Positions 44,905-53,931 are shown, counted from the stretch's first letter. The stretch is 64,000 nucleotides of DNA from Vibrio sp. STUT-A11 (GCF_026000435.1 NZ_AP026763.1:248001-312000); one strand, 5' to 3'. Numbers and translations are program-made. The notes: a model not told the origin generated them from the letters alone.

Positions 44905-45887
44905 GATCCGTTCTCTAGCTGCCAAGCCTGGGCGATACCTGCAGAAGTGGCAGTAATTACACGTTGTTTGGAATCAAAGGCAGCATCATACACGACCGCA
45001 CGAGGAGGGCGAGTATCTTTTTTCGGCTCGACTTCAAATCCATCAACCCGTTTACCGCTTTGAGTATCCCACACGGACACGCGACCGGATGGGCTGCCAG
45101 TGACCAGTTGCGAGCCGTTATCAGAGAACCTTGCGGTGGAGAATATCAGTTGACGGGACCAACTGCTCAACTCTGACACTTTTTCACCAGTCTCTAAATT
45201 CCAGATAATGGCTTGGTTGCCGCCATCCGAGCTCATCGCCAGTTTCCCGTCGCGTTGCAAAGCTACTCGCACCACTCGTTGTTCATGTTCAAAGGTGCGC
45301 AGAATCTGGCCTGATTCGGTATCCCAGAGAAAGGCTTTATAGTCATTTCCACCGGTCAACGCAAACCGGCCATTGGGAGATATCGCCACTGTGTTGACTT
45401 TTTCTTGATGAGCAAGGAACTCCAAACGACGCCCGGTGACTAAGTTGACATAAATCGCTTTACCGTTTGAAAGGCCAAGCAGCACTTGTTCACCATCGCT
45501 GGTGAGAGCAATGTCGCGAATCAAAGCATCTGAAATTGACCAAAGCCCTTTAGCTTGTGTCCAACCGAGATCCCAGACAGCAAAGTTCATCTGACCAGCG
45601 GTCACCGCATAACGACCATTGTCTGAGATGCGAATGTGGGAAACGACATTCGCATCAGCATCCAGTTCGCCCAGATTAGCTAACTGTTCATTTTGCTCAA
45701 GGTCCCACAATATCAAGTGATCCACATGAGAGTAGAGTAGGGCGAATCGGCCATCTCGGCTCAGTGCAAAACTGGTTGACCCTTGCGGTTCAAGGGGCCA
45801 GCGTTGCACCTCATGTTCGGTAAAAAAGCAACCATTTAACGTGGTGATGACAATTAAATATAGGAATAAATGAGAAATTCTTTGCAT
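44901..45887 (-). CDS. WD40-repeat lipoprotein
   Basis: A 328-residue protein with a lipoprotein signal (MQRISHLFLYLIVITTLNGC, Cys near residue 20) and a beta-propeller made of WD40-type repeats: LILWDLEQNEQ, FAVWDLGWTQ, AFLWDTESGQIL, AIIWNLETGEKV and VSVWDTQSGKRV are successive blade ends. It should be anchored in the envelope, facing the periplasm. The partner is unknown. The frame is open to 46109, but only the Met at 45887 starts a lipoprotein signal; the longer version would overlap fkpA. Confidence 0.85.
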   Translation of the reverse strand: MQRISHLFLYLIVITTLNGCFFTEHEVQRWPLEPQGSTSFALSRDGRFALLYSHVDHLILWDLEQNEQLANLGELDADANVVSHIRISDNGRYAVTAGQMNFAVWDLGWTQAKGLWSISDALIRDIALTSDGEQVLLGLSNGKAIYVNLVTGRRLEFLAHQEKVNTVAISPNGRFALTGGNDYKAFLWDTESGQILRTFEHEQRVVRVALQRDGKLAMSSDGGNQAIIWNLETGEKVSELSSWSRQLIFSTARFSDNGSQLVTGSPSGRVSVWDTQSGKRVDGFEVEPKKDTRPPRAVVYDAAFDSKQRVITATSAGIAQAWQLENGS

Positions 45888-46015
45888 CACATCTAATAAT
45901 CCAGTTTGTGTCTTAAGACATATAGCTAGTATATTGGTATAACGATTGTCTTCACTAGTCTCATAGAAGAATTGTGCACAACAACCAATGGCTAAGCCAT
46001 TATTGGGAGAATTTA

Positions 46016-46798
46016 ATGAAATCAGTTTTAAAAGTGTCGCTACTTGCTGCAACAGTAATGCTAGCGGTAGGCTGTCAGAAAGAAGAAACAAAAGCAGAAG
46101 AAGCTGCACCTCAAGCTGAGCAAGTTCAAGCAGAAACTGGCAAAGCAGTTCACTTTAAAACCGACGATGACAAAGCGGCGTACGCAATTGGCGTTTCATT
46201 TGCTAACTACCTAAGCACTAGCATCGAGAAACCAAGCGAAATCGGCATCGACCTAAACAAAGACCTTGTTCTTAAAGGTATTGAAGATGTATTCAAAGGC
46301 AACGCTGAGCTAAATGAAGAAGAAACTCGCGCAGCGCTAGAATCTCTGGATAAGCGTGTAGCAGACAAGATGCAAGCGCAAGCGGCTGAGAAATCGGCTG
46401 CAGCTAAGAAAGCTGGCGATGATTTCCGCGCTGAGTTTGAGAAGCAAGAAGGCGTAGTGAAAACGGAATCTGGCTTGCTTTATCAAGTGATGACGCCTGC
46501 AGAAGGCGAGAAGCCAAAAGATACTGACACCGTACAGGTTCACTACAAAGGGACACTGACTGATGGTACTCAGTTCGACAGCTCTTACGATCGTGGCGAG
46601 CCAGCAACGTTCCCGCTAAATCGTGTTATCCCGGGTTGGACAGAAGGCGTTCAGCTAATGCCAGTGGGTTCTAAATTCAAGTTCGTTATCCCGCCAGAGC
46701 TAGCTTACGGTGACCAAGACACGCCGAGCATTCCTGCTAACTCAACGCTAGTATTCGAAGTTGAGCTGCTAAAAGTAGAGAATGATAAAGCTGAGTAA
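46016..46798 (+). CDS. fkpA: periplasmic FKBP-type prolyl isomerase FkpA
   Basis: A dimeric prolyl isomerase and chaperone for envelope proteins. The 260 residues begin with a signal peptide that ends in a lipobox (VMLAVGC near residue 20), so this protein may be a lipoprotein. An acidic linker follows, then a helical dimerisation domain (about 45-140) and the FKBP domain with VQVHYKGTLTDGTQFDSSYD near 169 and FVIPPELAYGDQDTPSIPAN near 222. The Met at 46016 follows GGGAG by six bases. Divergent from the WD40 lipoprotein gene. Confidence 0.94.
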   Translation: MKSVLKVSLLAATVMLAVGCQKEETKAEEAAPQAEQVQAETGKAVHFKTDDDKAAYAIGVSFANYLSTSIEKPSEIGIDLNKDLVLKGIEDVFKGNAELNEEETRAALESLDKRVADKMQAQAAEKSAAAKKAGDDFRAEFEKQEGVVKTESGLLYQVMTPAEGEKPKDTDTVQVHYKGTLTDGTQFDSSYDRGEPATFPLNRVIPGWTEGVQLMPVGSKFKFVIPPELAYGDQDTPSIPANSTLVFEVELLKVENDKAE

Positions 46799-46824
46799 TC
46801 AGAACAACTCAGACTAAGTTATTG

Positions 46825-46853
46825 AAAAAGGTCCGTTTAACGGGCCTTTTTTG
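46825..46853 (+). terminator. fkpA terminator
   Basis: AAGGTCCGTT-TAA-CGGGCCTT stem (one G-T pair) with flanking A-run and T-run. Confidence 0.88.
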
Positions 46854-46944
46854 TTCTAGGTCACTAGTTGGAGAGTTTGCTAGGTTGACTTTCAAATTTT
46901 CTGATAAACTTACACCAATTTGTTGATTTTTCGCTCGAAGGCTT

Positions 46945-47667
46945 ATGACAACTACAGAAACAATAAATGCGGAGATGTTGCTTGAAATGGAGTCCGTTAA
47001 CGTGATGCCATTTACTGAGCACGATAAAATCATCTTGAGGTCTTATGAAGCGGTCGTTGATGGTATTGCCAGTCTGATTGGTCCGTTCTGTGAAATCGTT
47101 CTTCACTCTCTGGAAGATCTGAATACCTCTGCGATTAAAATTGCCAATGGTGAAAATACTGGCCGTCAGGTTGGTTCACCTATCACAGATTTAGCACTGA
47201 AAATGCTCAAAGACATTGAAGGCTCTGAGCGTAATTTCTCTCGTTCGTACTTTACGCGTGCGAAAGGCGGCGTGTTGATGAAGTCAATCACGGTCGCTAT
47301 CCGTAATGGCGAGAACCGTGTTATTGGCTTGCTATGTATTAACGTCAATCTGGATGCGCCATTCTCGCAAGTGTTGCAATCTTTTATGCCAACACAAGAG
47401 GCCAAAGAGGCGGCATCATCGGTGAACTTCGCCAGTGATGTTGAAGAGCTGGTGGACCAAACGGTTGAGCGAACAATAGAAGAGATCAATGCGGACAAGT
47501 CGGTATCAAACAACACCAAGAACCGTCAGATCGTAATGGAACTGTACGACAAAGGTATTTTTGATATCAAAGATGCGATTAACCGCGTAGCAGATCGCCT
47601 GAATATCTCTAAGCACACGGTCTATTTGTACATTCGTCAGCGTAAAACTGAGGACGAAACCGAGTGA
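46945..47667 (+). CDS. yheO: YheO-type transcriptional regulator
   Basis: A 240-residue putative DNA-binding protein: an N-terminal YheO/PAS-like sensor domain (ILRSYEAVVDGIASLIGPFC near 27, SLEDLNTSAIKIANG near 54) and a C-terminal helix-turn-helix (KDAINRVADRLNISKHTVYL near 211). The ligand is unknown. Its stop overlaps the tusD start by 4 bases, the same arrangement as E. coli yheO-tusDCB. Confidence 0.92.
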   Translation: MTTTETINAEMLLEMESVNVMPFTEHDKIILRSYEAVVDGIASLIGPFCEIVLHSLEDLNTSAIKIANGENTGRQVGSPITDLALKMLKDIEGSERNFSRSYFTRAKGGVLMKSITVAIRNGENRVIGLLCINVNLDAPFSQVLQSFMPTQEAKEAASSVNFASDVEELVDQTVERTIEEINADKSVSNNTKNRQIVMELYDKGIFDIKDAINRVADRLNISKHTVYLYIRQRKTEDETE

Positions 47668-48059
47668 GTGGATTAACTTACACTCTGCTTGTCAATGGCC
47701 CGGTGTACGGTAGCCAGTCTGCCCGCAGCGCCTATCAATTTGCCAAAGCGGTGGTTGAGCAAGGGCATACGGTAGTGAGTGTGTTTTTCTACCAAGAGGG
47801 CGTGAGCAATGGTAGCGCACTGAGTGTACCTGCCAACGATGAATTCGATTTGAATAAAGCATGGCAAGTCTTCGCTGAGGAGCACAGCGTGCGCCTTGAA
47901 ACTTGCGTGGCAGCGGCATTGCGTCGCGGCATTGTGAGTGAAGAAGAAGCCAACCAGCACGGCTTAACTCAACACAATTTAGCGCAAGGTTTTACTCAGG
48001 CAGGATTAGGCAGTTTAGCCGAAGCCATGCTAACCCAGGACCGAGTGGTGCAGTTTTGA
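47664..48059 (+). CDS. tusD: sulfurtransferase subunit TusD
   Basis: Part of the TusBCD relay that hands sulfur from TusA to TusE for 2-thiolation of U34 in tRNAs for Glu, Gln and Lys. 131 residues of DsrE fold; the active cysteine is in RLETCVAAALRRGI near residue 78. YTLLVNGPVYGSQSARSAYQ at the start is characteristic. Start codon GTG. Confidence 0.94.
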   Translation: MSGLTYTLLVNGPVYGSQSARSAYQFAKAVVEQGHTVVSVFFYQEGVSNGSALSVPANDEFDLNKAWQVFAEEHSVRLETCVAAALRRGIVSEEEANQHGLTQHNLAQGFTQAGLGSLAEAMLTQDRVVQF

Positions 48060-48412
48060 GCCAGTTAACTTATTTATTTCGTAGCGCGCCTCACGGCCAG
48101 TCTGCTGGACGAGAGGGGGTTGATGCCCTGCTTGCCGCTTCCGCCTATTGTGAAGACATCAGCGTGATATTTATCGGCGATGGTGTTTACCAGCTTTTGC
48201 TAGGGCAAGACCCATCGGCCATTTTAAGCAAAGATTACGCACCCATGCTTAAGTTGTTTGATCTGTATGATATCGAACAAGTGTTCGTTTGCTCTGATTC
48301 ACTAGCGCAGAGAGGGGTAGCACAAGCTGACCTGGTCATCGATGCACAGGCGTTAACGCTTGAACAAGTAAAACAGAAACTGCAACAAGCAGGCAAACTA
48401 CTGTCATTCTGA
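48056..48412 (+). CDS. tusC: sulfurtransferase complex subunit TusC
   Basis: 118 residues of DsrF type (LFRSAPHGQSAGREGVDALL, ISVIFIGDGVYQLL). Start codon is TTG at 48056, forming a TTGA overlap with the tusD stop; no ATG is available nearby. A structural subunit of the hexamer. Confidence 0.93.
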   Translation: MSQLTYLFRSAPHGQSAGREGVDALLAASAYCEDISVIFIGDGVYQLLLGQDPSAILSKDYAPMLKLFDLYDIEQVFVCSDSLAQRGVAQADLVIDAQALTLEQVKQKLQQAGKLLSF

Positions 48413-48419
48413 GGGCGTC

Positions 48420-48695
48420 ATGTTACATATCATCAAAACCGTCTCTGCCTTAGAAGGTGCTGTGACACTGCTTAGTGAGCAAGACGACGTACTACTCATT
48501 GAAGATGCCGTGTACGCTGCAAACCCGCAGCATCAAGCTTTCCACTACGTTAAGAGCGCCGCTGTCTTCGCTCTAGAGAGCGATATTCAAGCCAGAGGTC
48601 TGGGGAATCGCATCAGTCCTTCCGTTACCGTAGTGACCTATACTGGCTTCGTTGAATTGACCGTAAAACAAGATAAATCCCTTACTTGGGATTGA
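48420..48695 (+). CDS. tusB: sulfurtransferase complex subunit TusB
   Basis: 91 residues of DsrH type (MLHIIKTVSALEGAVTLLSE, VLLIEDAVYAA), third member of the TusBCD hexamer; seven bases after tusC. Confidence 0.92.
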   Translation: MLHIIKTVSALEGAVTLLSEQDDVLLIEDAVYAANPQHQAFHYVKSAAVFALESDIQARGLGNRISPSVTVVTYTGFVELTVKQDKSLTWD

Positions 48696-48765
48696 ACGTG
48701 AATTACTGTCGATAAAGGTTTACGGACTAATTACCCCAATTGAACAAAAAAGATTCGTATATTTC

Positions 48766-48794
48766 TTGACACACCTCTCACTGCTGCATAGAAT
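48766..48794 (+). promoter_or_regulatory. str operon promoter
   Basis: A perfect TTGACA, a 17-bp spacer and TAGAAT, 79 bp before the rpsL ATG. A strong sigma-70 promoter for rpsL-rpsG-fusA-tuf. Confidence 0.9.
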
Positions 48795-48873
48795 TTTGCG
48801 TCCCTAAATGCCAATGGCAATTAGGGCTAGATTTTTCACAAAGCTTACTTTCAAGTAAATCAGGAGCTAGTTA

Positions 48874-49248
48874 ATGGCAACTATTAACCAGTTGGTACGT
48901 AAGCCACGTGCAAAGCAAGTTGTTAAAAGCAACGTGCCTGCACTAGAAGCGTGCCCACAAAAACGTGGTGTATGTACTCGTGTTTACACTACTACACCTA
49001 AAAAACCTAACTCAGCACTTCGTAAAGTTTGTCGTGTTCGTCTGACAAACGGTTTCGAAGTTACTTCGTACATCGGCGGTGAAGGTCACAACCTTCAAGA
49101 GCACTCAGTTGTTCTAATCCGTGGTGGTCGTGTTAAAGACCTTCCAGGTGTGCGTTACCACACTGTTCGCGGCGCACTAGACTGTGCTGGCGTAAATGAC
49201 CGTAAACAAGGTCGTTCTAAGTACGGTGTGAAGCGTCCTAAGTCTTAA
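48874..49248 (+). CDS. rpsL: 30S ribosomal protein S12
   Basis: 124 residues, the normal length; a decoding-centre protein. TTPKKPNSALRKVCRVRL near 40 and GGRVKDLPGVRYHTVRGALD near 84 hold the two lysines (43 and 88 in E. coli numbering) whose mutation gives streptomycin resistance. Both are wild type here. Confidence 0.99.
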   Translation: MATINQLVRKPRAKQVVKSNVPALEACPQKRGVCTRVYTTTPKKPNSALRKVCRVRLTNGFEVTSYIGGEGHNLQEHSVVLIRGGRVKDLPGVRYHTVRGALDCAGVNDRKQGRSKYGVKRPKS

Positions 49249-49367
49249 TGCGTCTTTTCTTATAAAGAAAGCGTTAAGTAAGGCCAAACACTTATTTTCA
49301 ATTTAAATTTTTTGAAAAAACTGAAAAGTTTTGGATAAAACCTGAAGAAGACAACGGAGATAAATCC

Positions 49368-49838
49368 ATGCCACGTCGTCGCGTCATTGGTCAGCGTAAG
49401 ATCCTTCCAGATCCAAAATTCAAATCTGAATTGCTGGCAAAATTCGTTAACATCCTAATGGTTGACGGTAAAAAATCTACTGCAGAGAAAATCGTTTACA
49501 CTGCACTAGATGCTATGGCTGAAAAGTCTGGTAAAGACCACTTAGCTATTTTTGAAGAAGCTCTTGAAAACGTACGCCCTGCGGTAGAAGTTAAATCTCG
49601 CCGTGTTGGTGGTTCAACTTACCAAGTACCTGTAGAAGTTCGTCCGGTTCGCCGTAACGCACTTGCTATGCGTTGGTTGGTTGAAGCTGCGCGCAAGCGT
49701 GGTGAAAAATCTATGGCTCAACGCCTAGCTGCTGAAATGCTAGACGCGTCTGAGAACAAAGGTACTGCGGTTAAGAAACGTGAAGACGTTCACCGCATGG
49801 CTGACGCAAACAAAGCGTTCGCTCATTACCGCTGGTAA
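49368..49838 (+). CDS. rpsG: 30S ribosomal protein S7
   Basis: 156 residues, MPRRRVIGQRKILPDPKFKS at the start, GGSTYQVPVEVRPVRRNALA near 80. S7 nucleates the 30S head and in E. coli represses its own operon by binding the rpsG-fusA region. Here that region is 135 bp and unusually structured. Confidence 0.99.
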   Translation: MPRRRVIGQRKILPDPKFKSELLAKFVNILMVDGKKSTAEKIVYTALDAMAEKSGKDHLAIFEEALENVRPAVEVKSRRVGGSTYQVPVEVRPVRRNALAMRWLVEAARKRGEKSMAQRLAAEMLDASENKGTAVKKREDVHRMADANKAFAHYRW

Positions 49839-49848
49839 TACCTTTTCA

Positions 49849-49878
49849 GTGCTGCAAGGTTCCTTGCAGCACTTTTTT
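49849..49878 (+). terminator. terminator-like hairpin between rpsG and fusA
   Basis: An 11-bp perfect stem GTGCTGCAAGG / CCTTGCAGCAC with a 2-base loop and six T after it. It has every mark of an intrinsic terminator yet lies within the str operon, 11 bp past the rpsG stop. Confidence 0.85.
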
Positions 49879-49900
49879 AGTTCCTATGCTTATGCTAGGA

Positions 49901-49946
49901 ACTATTGCTATATCTAAGGGATAGCAATTTTAGCTATAGCAATAGT
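49901..49946 (+). promoter_or_regulatory. structured fusA leader
   Basis: ACTATTGCTATA (49901-49912) and its exact reverse complement TATAGCAATAGT (49935-49946) can pair as a 12-bp stem with a 22-nt loop, 27 bases before the fusA GTG. It lies where E. coli has the S7 regulatory target. Confidence 0.6.
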
Positions 49947-49973
49947 CCCTATCGCTAATAAGAGGATTCAATC

Positions 49974-52073
49974 GTGGCTCGCAAAACTCCTATCGAGCGC
50001 TACCGTAACATCGGTATCTGTGCTCACGTAGATGCAGGTAAAACAACCACTACTGAACGTATTCTGTTCTACACTGGTCTGTCTCATAAAATCGGTGAAG
50101 TTCACGATGGTGCAGCAACCATGGACTGGATGGAGCAGGAGCAGGAGCGTGGTATCACTATCACTTCAGCTGCGACTACGACATTCTGGCGTGGTATGGA
50201 AGCACAATTCCCAGAGCATCGCGTAAATATCATTGATACCCCTGGACACGTTGACTTTACTATCGAAGTAGAGCGTTCTCTTCGTGTACTTGATGGTGCT
50301 GTGGTTGTGTTCTGTGGCTCTTCTGGTGTTGAACCTCAGTCTGAAACTGTATGGCGTCAAGCGGACAAATACCACGTTCCACGTATGGTGTTTGTGAACA
50401 AGATGGACCGTGCAGGCGCAGACTTCCTACGCGTTGTGGACCAAATCAAAAATCGTCTTGGTGCGAACCCTGTTCCAATCCAGCTTAACGTTGGTGCGGA
50501 AGATGAGTTCAGAGGTGTCATCGACCTTATCAAGATGAAAATGATCAACTGGAATGAAGCCGATCAAGGCACTTCGTTTACTTACGAAGACATCCCAGCT
50601 GACATGATCGAGCTTGCTGAAGAGTGGCGCAACCATATGGTTGAATCTGCTGCAGAAGCTAGCGAAGAGCTGATGGACAAGTACCTTGAAGAAGGTGAGC
50701 TGACTGAAGCTGAGATCAAACAAGCATTACGTACTCGCACACTAAATAACGAAATCGTACTGGCCACTTGTGGTAGTGCGTTTAAGAACAAAGGTGTTCA
50801 AGCGGTGCTCGATGCAGTGATCGAATTCTTGCCATCACCAGTCGATGTTCCTGCTATTAAAGGTGTCGATGAAAGAGAAAATGAAGTTGAGCGTCACGCT
50901 GACGACAACGAACCGTTCTCTGCGCTAGCGTTTAAGATCGCGACTGACCCATTTGTGGGTACGCTTACTTTCATGCGTGTTTACTCTGGTGTAGTAAACT
51001 CAGGTGATGGTGTCTACAACTCTGTAAAAGAGAAGAAAGAGCGTTTTGGTCGTATCGTGCAGATGCATGCCAACAAGCGTGAAGAAGTTAAAGAAGTTCG
51101 CGCTGGTGATATCGCCGCTGCTATTGGTCTGAAAGACGTAACCACAGGTGACACTCTGTGTGACCAGAACCACAAAGTGATTCTGGAACGCATGGAATTC
51201 CCTGAGCCAGTTATTCAGATTGCTGTAGAACCTCGTTCTAAGGCAGACCAAGAAAAAATGGGTATCGCGCTGGGTAAACTGGCTGCGGAAGATCCATCAT
51301 TCCGCGTGGAAACGGACGACGAAACAGGTCAGACTCTGATCTCTGGTATGGGTGAACTTCACCTGGATATCATCGTTGACCGTATGAAACGTGAATTCAG
51401 CGTTGACTGTAACGTTGGTAAACCTCAGGTTGCTTACCGTGAAACCATTCGTGGTAAAGCGGAAGTGGAAGGTAAGTTTGTTCGCCAATCAGGTGGTCGT
51501 GGTCAATACGGTCATGTCTGGATCAAACTTGAGCCTTCAGAACCTGGTGAAGGTTTCGTATTCGTAGACGAAATCGTGGGTGGTGTGGTTCCTAAGGAAT
51601 TCATCAACTCGGTATCGAAAGGTATCGAAGAGCAAATGAATAGTGGTGTTCTAGCGGGTTACCCTGTACTAGATATTAAAGCTACACTATTTGATGGTTC
51701 TTACCATGATGTAGACTCAAGTGAGATGGCGTTTAAGATCGCTGGCTCAATGGCATTCAAGAAAGGTGCACTAGAAGCGCAGCCTGTGATTCTGGAACCA
51801 ATGATGAATGTCGAAGTAACCACTCCGGAAGATTGGATGGGTGACGTTGTTGGTGACCTAAACCGTCGTCGCGGTATTATCGAAGGTATGGACGAAGGTG
51901 TGGCTGGTCTGAAGATCATCCGTGCTCAAGTGCCACTGTCTGAGATGTTTGGTTATGCAACTGACCTGCGTTCTGCAACTCAAGGCCGTGCGTCTTACTC
52001 TATGGAGTTTCACGAGTACGCTGAAGTGCCGAAAAACTTCGCAGATAAAATTATTGCAGAGCGTGGTTACTAA
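49974..52073 (+). CDS. fusA: elongation factor G
   Basis: The translocase of translation elongation. The 699 residues contain the G domain (AHVDAGKTTTTERIL near 17, DTPGHVDFTIEVERSL near 88, NKMDRAG near 142) and domains II-V. Start codon GTG with AGAGGA seven bases upstream. Whether it is read from the str promoter through the hairpin or from a local promoter is open. Confidence 0.99.
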   Translation: MARKTPIERYRNIGICAHVDAGKTTTTERILFYTGLSHKIGEVHDGAATMDWMEQEQERGITITSAATTTFWRGMEAQFPEHRVNIIDTPGHVDFTIEVERSLRVLDGAVVVFCGSSGVEPQSETVWRQADKYHVPRMVFVNKMDRAGADFLRVVDQIKNRLGANPVPIQLNVGAEDEFRGVIDLIKMKMINWNEADQGTSFTYEDIPADMIELAEEWRNHMVESAAEASEELMDKYLEEGELTEAEIKQALRTRTLNNEIVLATCGSAFKNKGVQAVLDAVIEFLPSPVDVPAIKGVDERENEVERHADDNEPFSALAFKIATDPFVGTLTFMRVYSGVVNSGDGVYNSVKEKKERFGRIVQMHANKREEVKEVRAGDIAAAIGLKDVTTGDTLCDQNHKVILERMEFPEPVIQIAVEPRSKADQEKMGIALGKLAAEDPSFRVETDDETGQTLISGMGELHLDIIVDRMKREFSVDCNVGKPQVAYRETIRGKAEVEGKFVRQSGGRGQYGHVWIKLEPSEPGEGFVFVDEIVGGVVPKEFINSVSKGIEEQMNSGVLAGYPVLDIKATLFDGSYHDVDSSEMAFKIAGSMAFKKGALEAQPVILEPMMNVEVTTPEDWMGDVVGDLNRRRGIIEGMDEGVAGLKIIRAQVPLSEMFGYATDLRSATQGRASYSMEFHEYAEVPKNFADKIIAERGY

Positions 52074-52226
52074 TTGACGACTGAACGGCAAAAAGTTTAC
52101 GACTTTTTGCCAGATCAAGCCGTCCAAATATTGCGCTAACGGGCGTTGGCGCATAAAATAACAATTTCTGGCGCGTCGTCGATCAATAATGATCGCGGCG
52201 AATCATAACTAGGAAGGAACACGATC

Positions 52227-53411
52227 GTGTCTAAAGAAAAATTTGAACGTACGAAACCGCACGTTAACGTTGGTACTATCGGCCACGTTGACCACGGTAA
52301 AACAACTCTAACTGCAGCTATCTGTACTACTCTTGCTAAAGTTTACGGCGGTGTAGCTAAAGACTTCGCATCTATCGATAACGCTCCAGAAGAGCGTGAG
52401 CGCGGTATCACAATCGCAACTTCTCACGTTGAGTACGACACTCCAACTCGTCACTACGCACACGTTGACTGTCCAGGACACGCGGACTACGTTAAAAACA
52501 TGATCACTGGTGCTGCTCAGATGGACGGTGGTATCCTAGTTGTTGCTGCGACTGATGGCCCAATGCCTCAAACTCGTGAGCACATCCTACTAGGCCGTCA
52601 GGTTGGTATCCCATACATCATCGTATTCATGAACAAATGTGACATGGTTGACGATGAAGAGCTACTAGAACTAGTAGAAATGGAAGTTCGTGAACTTCTA
52701 TCTGAGTACGATTTCCCAGGTGATGACCTACCAGTTATCCAAGGTTCTGCACTAGGCGCACTAAACGGCGAAGAGCAGTGGGAAGCGAAAATCGTTGAAC
52801 TAGCTGAAGCGCTAGATTCATACATCCCAGAACCAGAGCGTGCAGTAGACCTACCGTTCCTAATGCCTATCGAAGACGTATTCTCGATCCAAGGCCGTGG
52901 TACTGTAGTAACTGGTCGTATCGAACGTGGTATCCTAAACGTAGGTGACGAAGTTGCTATCGTAGGTATCAAAGACACCATCACTACTACATGTACTGGT
53001 GTTGAAATGTTCCGTAAGCTTCTAGACGAAGGTCGTGCGGGTGAGAACGTTGGTGCACTTCTACGTGGTACTAAGCGTGACGAAGTAGAACGTGGTCAAG
53101 TACTAGCTAAGCCAGGTTCAATCACTCCACACACTAAATTCGAATCAGAAGTATACGTACTGTCTAAAGATGAAGGTGGTCGTCACACTCCATTCTTCAA
53201 AGGCTACCGTCCACAGTTCTACTTCCGTACAACTGACGTAACTGGTGACATCACGCTACCAGAAGGCGTAGAAATGGTAATGCCAGGCGACAACGTACAA
53301 ATGACTGTTGAGCTAATCGCACCAATCGCAATGGACGAAGGTCTACGTTTCGCGATCCGTGAAGGTGGCCGTACAGTAGGTGCTGGTGTTGTTGCTAAGA
53401 TCTTCGACTAA
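52227..53411 (+). CDS. tuf: elongation factor Tu
   Basis: Delivers aminoacyl-tRNA to the ribosome. 394 residues: GHVDHGKTTLTAAI near 18, DCPGHADYVKNMITGAAQMD near 81, NKCDMVDD near 136. Start codon GTG, with AGGAAGGA upstream. Very strong codon bias. Last gene of the str operon. Confidence 0.99.
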   Translation: MSKEKFERTKPHVNVGTIGHVDHGKTTLTAAICTTLAKVYGGVAKDFASIDNAPEERERGITIATSHVEYDTPTRHYAHVDCPGHADYVKNMITGAAQMDGGILVVAATDGPMPQTREHILLGRQVGIPYIIVFMNKCDMVDDEELLELVEMEVRELLSEYDFPGDDLPVIQGSALGALNGEEQWEAKIVELAEALDSYIPEPERAVDLPFLMPIEDVFSIQGRGTVVTGRIERGILNVGDEVAIVGIKDTITTTCTGVEMFRKLLDEGRAGENVGALLRGTKRDEVERGQVLAKPGSITPHTKFESEVYVLSKDEGGRHTPFFKGYRPQFYFRTTDVTGDITLPEGVEMVMPGDNVQMTVELIAPIAMDEGLRFAIREGGRTVGAGVVAKIFD

Positions 53412-53463
53412 TTCTTAACGAATTAAACGAAATCTCGCACGTTTCTTCATTTTGAAGAAAACG

Positions 53464-53510
53464 CAGCAGAAAAAGGGAGGCTTTGGCTTCCCTTTTTCAT
53501 ATCTGCTGTT
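53464..53510 (+). terminator. tuf terminator
   Basis: GAAAAAGGGA pairs with TCCCTTTTTC, and CAGCAGA with TCTGCTG outside it, giving a long two-part stem. It closes the str operon. Confidence 0.85.
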
Positions 53511-53685
53511 TAATTCAGTTATAAGCAGAGAAAAAACGATCAAAATTTTTCTTTCCTTAAAACAGGGCCTTACGCTGCTATCCTTATCCTCATTTCGTCG
53601 CTTAGCTCTAAGTGATTGATCCTTTCTCATTCTTCGAAGATTTATATAACCAAATGTTCTGAAATGAGCATTCAATACGACTGGT

Positions 53686-53704
53686 AACAAGAACCATTCT
53701 TGTT
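53686..53704. promoter_or_regulatory. candidate operator upstream of bfd
   Basis: A perfect 8-bp inverted repeat AACAAGAA-CCA-TTCTTGTT, 41 bases before the bfd ATG. The rest of the 334-bp gap between tuf and bfd holds the tuf terminator and otherwise nothing I can name. It is not a good match to the Fur box. Confidence 0.45.
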
Positions 53705-53745
53705 TATATTGTTTTTTCGATGGTTATTATTTGTGGGTCTTAAGT

Positions 53746-53931
53746 ATGTTTGTATGTCTTTGTCATGGTATTTCTGACAAGAAAATTAGGAAGTTGGCTG
53801 TTGATGAAGGCATAACGGATATCAGGGGGATAAAGCGATGTACAGCGCTGGGTAGCCAATGCGGTAAGTGCATCCGACAAGCCAAAGAGATTTTAGCGGA
53901 ACACTACATAGAATTAAAACAAGCCAGCTGA
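53746..53931 (+). CDS. bfd: bacterioferritin-associated ferredoxin
   Basis: A 61-residue [2Fe-2S] protein that reduces bacterioferritin to release iron. The four ligand cysteines are visible: C-L-C near residues 4-6 and C-G-K-C near 39-42 (MFVCLCHGISDKKIR and ALGSQCGKCIRQAKE). The Met at 53746 is chosen; the open frame upstream adds five residues. bfr follows 95 bp later. Confidence 0.94.
   Translation: MFVCLCHGISDKKIRKLAVDEGITDIRGIKRCTALGSQCGKCIRQAKEILAEHYIELKQAS

Noticed and set aside
45888..46109. N-terminal extension of the WD40 protein
   Set aside because: It would overlap the fkpA start on the opposite strand and hide the lipoprotein signal that begins at 45887.
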